A DNA stretch of 38,646 nt from Clostridia bacterium (GTDB lineage Bacteria > Bacillota > Clostridia > Oscillospirales > CAG-272), in the NCBI GenBank assembly GCA_017503105.1, contig JAFVTS010000023.1, forward strand, positions 1 to 38,646. Direction: 5' to 3'. Under the pieces are notes generated by a model. The model was given only the letters and a program-made list of their open reading frames with translations, searched no databases and was not told the origin of the DNA. Shown here piece by piece: positions 23,416-31,874 of the stretch (positions are counted from its first letter, which is position 1; each line of letters opens with the position of its first letter). Both the position numbers and the translations under genes were made by a program.

Positions 23416-24269
23416 CACTTATTATAAACTCTTATCTCGGATACGGGACAAGCCGTGGCAACAGCCGCTGCGTAGATCTTTGCATCGGGATGCTCGCGGA
23501 AGAGCGAGCAAGGAACGGATGCCGTTATCTCGCCGTGAAGAACCTTACGAAGAGCGGCTGCGTTCCAATCTCTCGGCATACACATACGCACCTTCTTTGC
23601 CATAAACATCTCCTTCATTCCAACGGTGATGCAGTTTTCGGGAATGGCGTCGATATTGGCTCCGCAGTTCATAAACGCGTTTATGGTTCTCGTTTCGCGA
23701 GTGACCTTGAGTATTCTCGTCGGGCGGTTTCTGAATTCCTCGGGGCTGACGCACTCACCTGCCTCCGGCGGCTCGTTGAAGGCGTAGTGTCCGTTGATGC
23801 CGACACCGCCGAATACCATATCAAGCTTGCCGTACTTTTCGATTATCTCCATAATCCTTCCCTCTTTGCCGGGCTCGGGGAAGATGCGGTTTTCGGGAAG
23901 GACGTTAAGCTCCTCGTCTACCTTGGAATAGAAGGTTCTGTCCATACCGCCGCGGAAAGAGAGTGGGTGATCGTAGTCGATATAGGTAAGGTCGTCCTTA
24001 AGATACTCGTCCATATTGATGAACACACAATTTTTAAGGCTGACGCGGTGCTTATTTACAAGATAAGCAAGTCTTGCGTAAGGGCCTATGGGGCCGTAGG
24101 GCACTACCATAACCGTGGGCTCGCCGCGCTTGTTATTCTCGGAAATGACCTCAAGCACCTCCATTGCGACCTTCCAGTACATATCTACCTCGTGATCGCA
24201 CACCTCAAGTGCTATGGTAGTGTTTTCACCGAGTTTTTCCGGGGGGATAAGATTGATATCCTGTTTCAT
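23415..24269 (-). CDS. Divergent glucosamine-6-phosphate isomerase/deaminase-like protein
   Basis: This encodes 284 residues from ATG 24269 (AAAGGAG upstream). The fold motifs of NagB are present: FINMDEY with the base Asp87, and GGVGINGHYAFNEP with His161 and Glu166. The usual Asp of the DGH triad is Asn159, and the phosphate loop LATGSTP is replaced by VPYGPIGPY. The changes suggest a related ring-opening or isomerising reaction on another substrate, or weak deaminase activity. It lies 16 nt after the FGGY kinase and is coupled to nagA. Confidence 0.8.
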   Translation of the reverse strand: MKQDINLIPPEKLGENTTIALEVCDHEVDMYWKVAMEVLEVISENNKRGEPTVMVVPYGPIGPYARLAYLVNKHRVSLKNCVFINMDEYLKDDLTYIDYDHPLSFRGGMDRTFYSKVDEELNVLPENRIFPEPGKEGRIMEIIEKYGKLDMVFGGVGINGHYAFNEPPEAGECVSPEEFRNRPTRILKVTRETRTINAFMNCGANIDAIPENCITVGMKEMFMAKKVRMCMPRDWNAAALRKVLHGEITASVPCSLFREHPDAKIYAAAVATACPVSEIRVYNK

Positions 24270-24285
24270 TTTTATTCTCCTTTTT

Positions 24286-25755
24286 TTATTTTTTATTATA
24301 TATGGGCGCAAGTGCGTCGTGTATTTCTTTGTAGGTTTTATAAAGCTCTCTGTATTTCGCCGTGTTTTCGGGATCGGGATAAACCGTGTCCTTGGGTTTT
24401 ACGCATTTTCTGACAGCATCCGAGGGACTTTCGAAAATGCCCGTTGCAACTCCCGCAAGCATAGCCGAGCCGAGAGATGAATCAGAGCTTTCGGTCGTGC
24501 GAAGAGTGATCCCGAGCGCGTCGGCAACTATCTTCCGCCAAAGCTTGCCCTTTGCTCCGCCGCCGATGAGCACGGCACTGTCTTTATGGGGTATATTCAA
24601 GGAATCAAGGTATATTTTACAGTCAAGAAGCGAGAACGCAACGCCCTCAAGCACGGCTCTTGTGAAATGCGCCTTCGTATGCTCAGCACCCGCTCCCGTG
24701 AAGCTTGCCTTCAGGGTCGGGTCGGCATAGGGCGTCAACTCACCCAAAAGATAAGGGTGGAAGAAAAGTCCGTCAGCTCCGACGGGTATTTTCTGCGCGT
24801 CGGAATCAAGCTCACGGTAATCGCCGCCGAAGGTATCTCTGTACCATCTGTACGACGCTGCCGCCGCCTTCGTCGCCGTGCCCGGATACCAAAGCCCCTC
24901 GCTCACGTGCGAGTAATTCACAAGATGTCTGTCGGGATATGCTTTTTCGGTGATAACGCAAATGCGCCCGGCCGTGGCGAGCTTCACCGTCATATCTCCC
25001 TGCTCAACGGCTCCCGAAGCGAATATTTCCATTGCCGTGTCGGTCGTTCCCATAATAACGGGCGTCCCCTCGGCAAGTCCCGTCGCCTTTGCTGCCGCCT
25101 CTGTCACGGCGCCTATTATATCCGTAGGCTTGCCGATAGGTGGAAGGACCGCTTTATCTATGCCCGCAAGCGCGCAAAGCTCGGAGTCCCAGCCTCCCTT
25201 TTCACAGTTGTAGAGCATACTTCCCTGCGCCTCTATATAATCGGTAGCAAACACACCCGTTAAGAACTCTCTTATGTAGTCCTTTTCGAAATATATCCGT
25301 CCAATCTTAAAGAAGCACTCGGGCTCGTTGTTTTTGAGCCAGCGCAGCATTGGAAGAGTCCAGATGGTATCGGGCTTGTGATAGGTTTTCTCAAATATCC
25401 CATCACCGCAAGCCTCCCTCAGCTCCTCTGCCTCTCTACGGCTTCTCGCATCCGTCCAGTGTATCGCAGGACGAAGAGGCTTACCCTCTGAGTCTGCCGC
25501 GAGAAAGGTATGAGTCGCGGAATCAACGGCGACGGCGGCTATATCCTTTGAAGGAATACCGCTTTTTTCTAAAATCTTCGCCGTGTTTTCCGAAAGCGCC
25601 GATATCCAATCCTCGGGACTTTGCTCCGCCGCGCCGCCCGTCGGATGATGCGTTGGATATTCGACTGTATTTTCGGCAATTATCGCACCGTCCTCACAGA
25701 GCAACGTCGCCTTTGAAGCGCCTCCGCCGAAATCAATTCCTAATAGATATTTCAT
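24286..25755 (-). CDS. FGGY-family carbohydrate kinase (xylulokinase-like)
   Basis: This encodes 489 residues. The N-terminal phosphate loop is LGIDFGGGASKATLL, where most members have GTTSIK or GTSGVK. Family features include AVDSATHTFLAAD, the substrate-domain AIHWTDARSR, MGTTDTAMEIFASGAV and the C-terminal adenosine motif LIGGGAKGKLWRKIVADAL. It phosphorylates a pentulose, hexulose or polyol. The stop and start overlap by 4 nt with the epimerase gene upstream. The sugar is not identifiable from sequence. Confidence 0.88.
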   Translation of the reverse strand: MKYLLGIDFGGGASKATLLCEDGAIIAENTVEYPTHHPTGGAAEQSPEDWISALSENTAKILEKSGIPSKDIAAVAVDSATHTFLAADSEGKPLRPAIHWTDARSRREAEELREACGDGIFEKTYHKPDTIWTLPMLRWLKNNEPECFFKIGRIYFEKDYIREFLTGVFATDYIEAQGSMLYNCEKGGWDSELCALAGIDKAVLPPIGKPTDIIGAVTEAAAKATGLAEGTPVIMGTTDTAMEIFASGAVEQGDMTVKLATAGRICVITEKAYPDRHLVNYSHVSEGLWYPGTATKAAAASYRWYRDTFGGDYRELDSDAQKIPVGADGLFFHPYLLGELTPYADPTLKASFTGAGAEHTKAHFTRAVLEGVAFSLLDCKIYLDSLNIPHKDSAVLIGGGAKGKLWRKIVADALGITLRTTESSDSSLGSAMLAGVATGIFESPSDAVRKCVKPKDTVYPDPENTAKYRELYKTYKEIHDALAPIYNKK

Positions 25756-26618
25756 TTATTCTCTCCTCGGGGAATGGGAGTTATAAAATGTACGTTCTTG
25801 TAAATCTTTCCTGCTTCGAGCTCAGTCACGTCAAGCTTGTTCTCTATCCTTCCGTCTGCATCCGCCGCGTCGGGAAGTCCGTCCCAGGGCTCAATGCACA
25901 TATAAGGCGATTTCTTTACGTGCCAAAGGAGCATATGACGCATATCGGGGAATTCCACGCGCACGCCTCTGCCGTTTACTCTGTTTTTAAGAGTAGCCGC
26001 GCGGAAGGCGACGTCACGGAATAAGAGCGCGTCGTTTTCAAAACTCTTGTGGTAAAGCGGTAAAACACTGCTGTTTTTTAACACGGGTACGGTCTTTTCG
26101 GTAGTAAGAGCGTCCTCTATCACCGTTTTCGCAAGGCTCACGGGCTCGTCAAAAATGACGTCGTATTCCTCTATGCCCTCGGGAGTTTTGTACGCCTCGT
26201 GCGAGCCAAGGCTGAAATACATCTTCTCAAAGCCCTTATTTTCGACCTCGTATCTTACCGCGAGCCGCTCCCCTTCAAGGGTGTATATTACGCGGAGCTC
26301 AAACTCGAACGGGAATACCGCTCTCGTTTCGTCTGTTGCGGCGAGCGTGAACACCGCCTCTTCCTCGGAGAGCTTGCTTACCGAAAACTCGCTCGTCCTG
26401 GCAAAGCCGTGCTTCTGAAGCGCGTATTCCTTGCCGCGGTGAATAAATTTTCCGTCCTTCAAAGCTCCGCAAATCGGAAAGACCATAGGTGCCGAAAACT
26501 TCCAGATTTCGGGGTCGCCCTCCCAAATAAATTCCTCTCCCGCGCGCGAAAGGCTCTTGACCTCAGCGCCCGTCTCGGATATTAGAGCTGTTAAAGTTTC
26601 ATTTTTTAACGTGATCAT
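25752..26618 (-). CDS. Aldose 1-epimerase family protein (LacX-like)
   Basis: This encodes 288 residues. It has a galactose-mutarotase-type beta-sandwich with FSAPMVFPICGALKDGKFIHRG, QKHGFARTSEF (catalytic His) and LGSHEAYKTPEG, plus CIEPWDGLPDAADADG near the end. It interconverts anomers of the sugar feeding the kinases. It starts 6 nt after the IolB-like gene. Confidence 0.88.
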   Translation of the reverse strand: MITLKNETLTALISETGAEVKSLSRAGEEFIWEGDPEIWKFSAPMVFPICGALKDGKFIHRGKEYALQKHGFARTSEFSVSKLSEEEAVFTLAATDETRAVFPFEFELRVIYTLEGERLAVRYEVENKGFEKMYFSLGSHEAYKTPEGIEEYDVIFDEPVSLAKTVIEDALTTEKTVPVLKNSSVLPLYHKSFENDALLFRDVAFRAATLKNRVNGRGVRVEFPDMRHMLLWHVKKSPYMCIEPWDGLPDAADADGRIENKLDVTELEAGKIYKNVHFITPIPRGENK

Positions 26619-26624
26619 ATCTTA

Positions 26625-27413
26625 TTATTTTATCCAATCGTGTTCGGGATCGTTAGATCTGTTAAAGCCCTGATGATCACCCGCCATAAGCCAAAGGAAA
26701 TAAGTCTTGTAGCCGGGAGTGGAAACGGTGGAATGATAGCCGTAGGGGAACTCAACGAGCTCGTCGTTCTTAACACGGTACGCCTCGTCTATCTCACCGT
26801 CGGAGGTGTAAAGGCACTGAACGGCAAAGCCCTGCTTCGGCTCAAAGAGGAAATAATATATCTCCTCAGCTATGCACTCCGTGGGCATATTGTCCTCGTC
26901 GTGCTTGTGCGGCGGGAAGCCCGCCCAGTTGCCCTCGGTGGTATAAGCCTCGCCGACGGTAAGTATCTTAGCGTTGGAATTTCCGTCGATTATAAAGCTC
27001 GTTTCCCTCTCGAAGGGAACTCTGCCGAGCAGCTTAGTCGCGGTATGCTCCTCGCGAAGCACCTGCGGCTCGGTCGCCTCGGTGATGGGAGTGGCGCAAA
27101 CCGCTATTTTGAGATGGTCGAGCGCCCTTACGCAAAGCTTCATATCGCGCGGCATATAAAAGCTCTCCGCGCGTCTGTTTTCAAAAACGGATTTTCTGTT
27201 TCCTACGTTTTTAAATTCACCGCCCGCGTATTTTACGTCGCAATGACCCTCGAGAATAATAAAAGCCGTTTCCTTATCCTCGGTGTTGAAATCAACACTC
27301 TCTTCGGCGTCAAGCTCAATTATGCCGAACTCAAGTCTTTTGAGCGAGCACTCACCTATTTTGCAAATGGGAGTGTAGCCCTTCGCGGGCTTATATGCTT
27401 TTTTAAAGTTCAT
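26625..27413 (-). CDS. iolB: 5-deoxy-glucuronate isomerase (IolB-like)
   Basis: This encodes 262 residues, a bicupin. The metal-binding motif NWAGFPPHKHDEDNMPTE and AEEIYYFLFEPKQGFAVQ match IolB, as do GYHSTVSTPGY and the ending FLWLMAGDH. IolB converts 5-deoxy-glucuronate to 5-dehydro-2-deoxy-gluconate in myo-inositol breakdown. The next steps, a PfkB kinase and a class II aldolase, are encoded directly upstream. The inositol dehydrogenase, IolE and IolD are absent here, so the upstream source of substrate may differ. AAAGGAG precedes the ATG and lies within the PfkB gene's end. Confidence 0.87.
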   Translation of the reverse strand: MNFKKAYKPAKGYTPICKIGECSLKRLEFGIIELDAEESVDFNTEDKETAFIILEGHCDVKYAGGEFKNVGNRKSVFENRRAESFYMPRDMKLCVRALDHLKIAVCATPITEATEPQVLREEHTATKLLGRVPFERETSFIIDGNSNAKILTVGEAYTTEGNWAGFPPHKHDEDNMPTECIAEEIYYFLFEPKQGFAVQCLYTSDGEIDEAYRVKNDELVEFPYGYHSTVSTPGYKTYFLWLMAGDHQGFNRSNDPEHDWIK

Positions 27414-28317
27414 AACCGTTCTCCTTTAAAAATTTCTTTACCGTTTCAAAATCGGGCACGCTTTCTCTTGCGCCAATGCCCGTGCATTTAAGTGCCGAAA
27501 CGGCGCTTGAAAAATGACAGCACTTCTCGTAGTCGAAGCCATTGGTCAGCGCAAACGCAAACGCTCCGTGAAATACGTCACCCGAGCCGTTTGAATCCTT
27601 TACCTCTACGGGATATATTGGATACGGCGTTATGCTTTTTCCGTCGTAAAGAATACCTCCGCGCTTGCCCTGTGTTATAACGACTACGCTCGGGGAATAA
27701 AGCTCGAAAAGACGTACGGCAGCGCTCTGCGCGTCATCCTCGCCCGTGTGAGCGAGAGCGAACTCCTCCGACGGTATCATAACGTCGGTCAAGGAAAGAA
27801 GCTGCTCGACGCCTTCGTAAAGACCTCCGCAGTCGTAAAGGACGGTCGTGCCGTTTTTCTTTGCCTCCTTTGCGGCTGACACGGCAGCATCCATTTCGTT
27901 ACCGTCGACCATAAGTATATCGGCGTCGGCTATCTCTGCCATTGCCGCCTCGCAGAGCGAAAGCGGCGGAAGGTCGCCCTTGTCAAAAACGCAGGTGCGG
28001 CTTGAGCTCTCTTCGGAGAGCCAGATGACGGACGAAAACGACCTGAAGCCCTCCATCACTCCTACAAGTTCTGTGGAAACGCCGTACTTTTTAAAATCAG
28101 CAAGAAGGAATGCGCCTGCGGAATCGTTCGCAAGATTTCCGATAAACGAGCAATCCGCGCCAAGCTTTGCCGCCGCGACGAGCCCCGTTGCGCAAGGGCC
28201 TCCGCCTGCCATTTTACTGCCGCTCGCGCGAAGCTTGGTATCTTCCTTTGGAAAGTGAGGCACGCTCATCAGCGTGTCGGCAACGCACGCGCCTATTCCG
28301 ATAATTCTTTTTTTCAT
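27403..28317 (-). CDS. PfkB-family sugar kinase (candidate IolC role)
   Basis: This encodes about 304 residues. It has the PfkB N-terminal GIGACVADTLMSV and the Gly pair MAGGGPCATGL. The C-terminal signature VKDSNGSGDVFHGAFAFAL holds the catalytic Asp in GSGD (usually GAGD). With IolB and a class II aldolase it could phosphorylate 5-dehydro-2-deoxy-gluconate. Other ketose substrates remain possible. The ATG at 28317 overlaps the aldolase TGA. Confidence 0.87.
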   Translation of the reverse strand: MKKRIIGIGACVADTLMSVPHFPKEDTKLRASGSKMAGGGPCATGLVAAAKLGADCSFIGNLANDSAGAFLLADFKKYGVSTELVGVMEGFRSFSSVIWLSEESSSRTCVFDKGDLPPLSLCEAAMAEIADADILMVDGNEMDAAVSAAKEAKKNGTTVLYDCGGLYEGVEQLLSLTDVMIPSEEFALAHTGEDDAQSAAVRLFELYSPSVVVITQGKRGGILYDGKSITPYPIYPVEVKDSNGSGDVFHGAFAFALTNGFDYEKCCHFSSAVSALKCTGIGARESVPDFETVKKFLKENGYEL

Positions 28318-29156
28318 CACGCCTTACCGTTCGCGCCGACGAGTCTGATCTTTTCCGTCGCAAGTGCTTTGACACTCTCTATCGCGCTCTTCATAAATAC
28401 GTCGACACCAATACTTCTTTTGGGGTCGTCAAGCGCCCTTTTCGTTCCGTCCGCAAAAGCACAGCAAACGTCAGTGCCGACGTTCATTTTTCTGATACCC
28501 GCCGCGATAGCCGCGCGCACCTCTTCGTCGGGAATGCCCGATCCGCCGTGAAGGACGAGGGGAATTCCGCCCGTGGACTCTCTTATCGCCTTGATTCTTT
28601 CTATATCAAGCTTCGGGGGCTTTTTGTAATGACCGTGAGCATTGCCGACGAGCACCGCAAGGCAGCACACACCCGTGCGCTTTACAAACTCTGCCGCATC
28701 GGCGGGGTCTGTGAACTCATCCATAGTCTCGTCGTTGACGCTGCCTATATGACCTATCTCACCCTCAACACCAACACCGATGGGAGCGCAAAGGTCTACT
28801 ACCTCGCGCGTCAGGCGCACGTTGTTCTCAAAATCCTCGGTAGAAGCGTCACGCATAATGCCCGTCGCGCCCCAATAGAGCATACGGCTGACCTCCGAGA
28901 TTCCCGCGCCGTGGTCAAGATGGAAGCATACGGGCACGCTCGCGCGTCTTGCCGCCGCCAAAGCGGCCGGCGCAATGTAAAATCCGACCTCCTCGTTTAT
29001 AAGACGGGGATATACCTGAATAATGACGGGGGCTCTTTCCTGCTCTGCGGCGTCGATAACGCCCATTACGGTTTCTATATTGTATACGTTGAAGGCGGGG
29101 ATGCAATAGCCGCCCTTTTCCGCCATTCCTATAATAGTTTGAAGATTTACGAGCAT
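28317..29156 (-). CDS. Class II (zinc) ketose-bisphosphate aldolase
   Basis: This encodes 279 residues. Zinc and active-site motifs are FHLDHGAGISE, EGEIGHIGS, VGNAHGHY and VLHGGSGIPDEE, with MNVGTDVCCAF closing the phosphate site. The family includes fructose- and tagatose-bisphosphate aldolases and IolJ. Next to IolB and a PfkB kinase the IolJ role (splitting to DHAP and malonate semialdehyde) is plausible. It starts 10 nt after the Fe-S protein gene. Confidence 0.88.
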   Translation of the reverse strand: MLVNLQTIIGMAEKGGYCIPAFNVYNIETVMGVIDAAEQERAPVIIQVYPRLINEEVGFYIAPAALAAARRASVPVCFHLDHGAGISEVSRMLYWGATGIMRDASTEDFENNVRLTREVVDLCAPIGVGVEGEIGHIGSVNDETMDEFTDPADAAEFVKRTGVCCLAVLVGNAHGHYKKPPKLDIERIKAIRESTGGIPLVLHGGSGIPDEEVRAAIAAGIRKMNVGTDVCCAFADGTKRALDDPKRSIGVDVFMKSAIESVKALATEKIRLVGANGKA

Positions 29157-29166
29157 TTTTCTCTCC

Positions 29167-30252
29167 TTAACCGAGGATAAGATCCTCTATAGAATAAATT
29201 CCAAATCCGTCCTCCGCGACAGCCTTGAGAGAAGCGTATTCGGAAACGCTTGAGGTAACTATCGCTTTAGCTCCTACCGCCTCTGCGTTGAAGATACGTC
29301 TTTTCGCTACGAGCTCCATTACCTTCGGCATATACTGCGCCATAAGGATATTCCCTGCGAATACCGTTTCCTCGCGGTTCAGATGGAACTCGGAAAGCTC
29401 GGCAAGAGCGCTGATGACCGTGCGAGGCTCCTCGGTTTCGCCAAGGTCACGCGAGAGCTGATAAGGATCCTGGTAAACGACAGCCTTGCCCGTGTTTTTA
29501 ACTTTAAGAGCGCCGCTCTTTATGAGCTCGGCAAGATACGTAGTGTAGGTAACGACCTTCGCCTTCGTTTGCACTCCGTACTCGGGATAAAGCTGCTTTA
29601 TAGCCTTTGCGTCGTTAGGGTCGTACACGACGACGGTCTTATATCCGTCGAGTGCCCCTGCGCACTTCTTCATTTGTTCCTTGGTTTCGTCCGCCGCTCC
29701 GATAAGGAAGTCGAGCGCAGCGCCCGAATCGGGCTCGTCGGAGAGGACGGAAAAGTCCACGCCCGCGCGCTCAAGCACCTCGATGGCACCCTTTGCCTGC
29801 TTGCACATCATATAACGGGCGTCGGAGCCGAGGAAGAGGAGCGTGTCCGTCTTCTTTCCGTGACGTGCTATCGCCTCGGTAAGATCCGAGCACATAGCCG
29901 CCTTGCCGTATGCGTTACCCGTCTCAAGGCAGTTGTCTACCAATTTATTTATATAATCGGGGAGCTTATCCTCAAGAGCCGCCTGAAGCCTCGTTTCCTT
30001 AGTGAACATAACGGGATCCCAGCCCGTGATGCAATCGTGTACGCAAGCGCCGCAGGTGCAGCACTCGTAAATATTATCCATAATCTCCGAGAGGTCTATT
30101 GCCTCACGGTTTACGAGCGATATTCCGAGAGCCCTTGCCCTCGCGGTGTTTCTCTCCTGTCCCGTCGCGTTACCGATGGGGCATATATGGTGGCACATCC
30201 AGCAAAAACGGCAGGAGTCCACGTGCTGTTTTGATTTTTCGGACATTATCAT
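29167..30252 (-). CDS. Fe-S (GlcF/HdrD-like) subunit of a flavin dehydrogenase
   Basis: This encodes 361 residues. Two [4Fe-4S] sets lie in the N-terminus: CRFCWMCHHICP near residue 14-25 and CTCGACVHDC near 65-75. The C-terminal part is CCG-like in length but poor in the usual CCGG cysteines. It passes electrons from the flavoprotein encoded upstream to a carrier, most simply the fused ETF of this operon. AAGGAG precedes ATG 30252, 31 nt after the flavoprotein stop. Confidence 0.82.
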   Translation of the reverse strand: MIMSEKSKQHVDSCRFCWMCHHICPIGNATGQERNTARARALGISLVNREAIDLSEIMDNIYECCTCGACVHDCITGWDPVMFTKETRLQAALEDKLPDYINKLVDNCLETGNAYGKAAMCSDLTEAIARHGKKTDTLLFLGSDARYMMCKQAKGAIEVLERAGVDFSVLSDEPDSGAALDFLIGAADETKEQMKKCAGALDGYKTVVVYDPNDAKAIKQLYPEYGVQTKAKVVTYTTYLAELIKSGALKVKNTGKAVVYQDPYQLSRDLGETEEPRTVISALAELSEFHLNREETVFAGNILMAQYMPKVMELVAKRRIFNAEAVGAKAIVTSSVSEYASLKAVAEDGFGIYSIEDLILG

Positions 30253-30283
30253 TTCAAAATTCTCCTTTCCTTGTCAGACCGCA

Positions 30284-31720
30284 TCAAAGACCGAGCTTGA
30301 ACGGATTCATAATTCCGTTGGGGTCAAGCTGCTTCTTGAGTCCTTCGAATACCTGCATAGCAGGACCGTACTGCTCTTTCATAAGTCTGCCGAGCTTGAT
30401 GCCGACACCGTGGTGATCGTTTACGACACCGCCGTGCGCAAGAGCCGCTCTTACACCGCAGGTCCAAATAGCCTGATGGAGTCTGAGTGCCTCGACGGGA
30501 TCCTCGGGAACGTCCTTGCCTTCAACGATGAAGCGGTCGTAGACCATTGCTCCCCACTCATACCAATGAGAGAAGTGCGCGATGAACTTTGCCTGCGGGA
30601 AGTTCGTTTCGATCGCTTCCTTCATAGCCCAGTAGATCTCCTCTATCTTACCGTAAGGAGCTATGGTATCCATAGTACCGAACATCTGGGGTATATCCAT
30701 CATATGACCGGGATAGAAGAAGGTTATCTTTTCCTTCCACCACTTCTCGCCGTACTCGCTTCCAAGATCCTCCGCTCCGTACTTCTTGAAGGTTTCGAGA
30801 AGTATCTTCTCCTCAACCTCGACAAGGTCACGGCATCCCTCGATTGCGACGTTCATAAACGCGCCCTTGCGCTCAACGCCTACTATCTTTTTGATAAGAG
30901 AAGCGGTTTCCGCCTCGTCGTAAAGACGCATAACCGAGGGCTTGAACTTCTGAAGGAGCTCACGGCTTGCCTGGAACGCGCCGTGCATATCCTGGAAGAG
31001 GAAGCCGCGGAATCTGCGATCCTCGGGCTGATCGAATATTCTGATCTGTGCTTTCGTTATAATGCCGAGCGTGCCCTCTGAGCCGATGAATATCTGATTA
31101 AGATCAGGGCCCGCCGCGTGCTTGGGCGCGGGGGACGTGGTGATTATATCGCCGTTTGGAAGGACGACCTCCATCTGAAGGACCATATCGTCGATCTTTC
31201 CGTATTTCGTAGAACAAACACCGATACCTCTGTGAGCAAGGAAGCCGCCGACGGTGGAGCAAGTAAGGGATGAGGGATAGTGCATCGTCGCTTTTCCTAC
31301 CTCGTTTGCCGCCCATTCGATGTGCTTATAGATAGCACCCGTGCCGCACTCTATGTACATTCCTTCGGTATCTACCTTATATATCTTATTCATTCTCTTG
31401 GTGTCAAGAATGATACCGCCGCAAACGGGAATGGCGCCGCCCTGCGTTCCGCCTCCCGCGCCCCACGTGGTCACGGGGAGCTTATAATAATTTGCGATCT
31501 TTACGACCTTCGACACCTCCGTCGCGTCCTTCGGGCAAACGACTATGTCAGCCTCGGGCATACGGCAGCCGCGGTCAGCCCACATACGCGAGAGCCAATA
31601 GTAATCAACGCTGTGCGTGACCTTGTCGATCTGACGGGTAGAGCAGTTCTCGGCGCCGACGGCGTCCTCAAGCTCCGTCAAGATCATAGAAAAGAGAAAT
31701 TCGTTCATTTGAATTTGCAT
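30284..31720 (-). CDS. FAD-binding oxidase, GlcD / alkyl-DHAP-synthase-like
   Basis: This encodes 478 residues of the vanillyl-alcohol-oxidase fold. The FAD domain has VVCPKDATEVSKVVKIANYY, TWGAGGGTQGGAIP, STVGGFLAHRGIG and IFIGSEGTLGIIT. The C-terminal GGVVNDHHGVGIKLGRLM, with its HHGVG, recalls alkyldihydroxyacetonephosphate synthases and D-2-hydroxyacid dehydrogenases. Together with the downstream Fe-S protein and ETF it should oxidise a 2-hydroxyacid or related sugar acid. It is first in the ten-gene operon; AAGGAG lies 8 nt before the ATG. Confidence 0.85.
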   Translation of the reverse strand: MQIQMNEFLFSMILTELEDAVGAENCSTRQIDKVTHSVDYYWLSRMWADRGCRMPEADIVVCPKDATEVSKVVKIANYYKLPVTTWGAGGGTQGGAIPVCGGIILDTKRMNKIYKVDTEGMYIECGTGAIYKHIEWAANEVGKATMHYPSSLTCSTVGGFLAHRGIGVCSTKYGKIDDMVLQMEVVLPNGDIITTSPAPKHAAGPDLNQIFIGSEGTLGIITKAQIRIFDQPEDRRFRGFLFQDMHGAFQASRELLQKFKPSVMRLYDEAETASLIKKIVGVERKGAFMNVAIEGCRDLVEVEEKILLETFKKYGAEDLGSEYGEKWWKEKITFFYPGHMMDIPQMFGTMDTIAPYGKIEEIYWAMKEAIETNFPQAKFIAHFSHWYEWGAMVYDRFIVEGKDVPEDPVEALRLHQAIWTCGVRAALAHGGVVNDHHGVGIKLGRLMKEQYGPAMQVFEGLKKQLDPNGIMNPFKLGL

Positions 31721-31757
31721 TTTTTGTCTCCTTGATTTTATTTTTTAATACGCTTTG

Positions 31758-31786
31758 ATTATATCACAGCACTCAGAGGATTTCAA
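31758..31786 (-). promoter_or_regulatory. Promoter of the ten-gene sugar/redox operon
   Basis: On the minus strand TTGAAA (31781-31786) and a perfect TATAAT (31758-31763) lie 17 nt apart, 37 nt before the ATG. Confidence 0.8.
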
Positions 31787-31813
31787 GAAAACGCGAAAAT
31801 TTTTTCCCATCTA

Positions 31814-31842
31814 TTGACTTTTTTTTGAAAAAATGGTATAAT
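31814..31842 (+). promoter_or_regulatory. Promoter of the RpiR-type regulator gene
   Basis: TTGACT (31814-31819), a 17-nt spacer and TATAAT (31837-31842) are divergent from the operon promoter. The 28-nt gap between the two -35 elements is a natural place for a shared operator. Confidence 0.8.
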
Positions 31843-31874
31843 GTGCGAAAATAATTTCCGTTTCGGAGGCTTTT

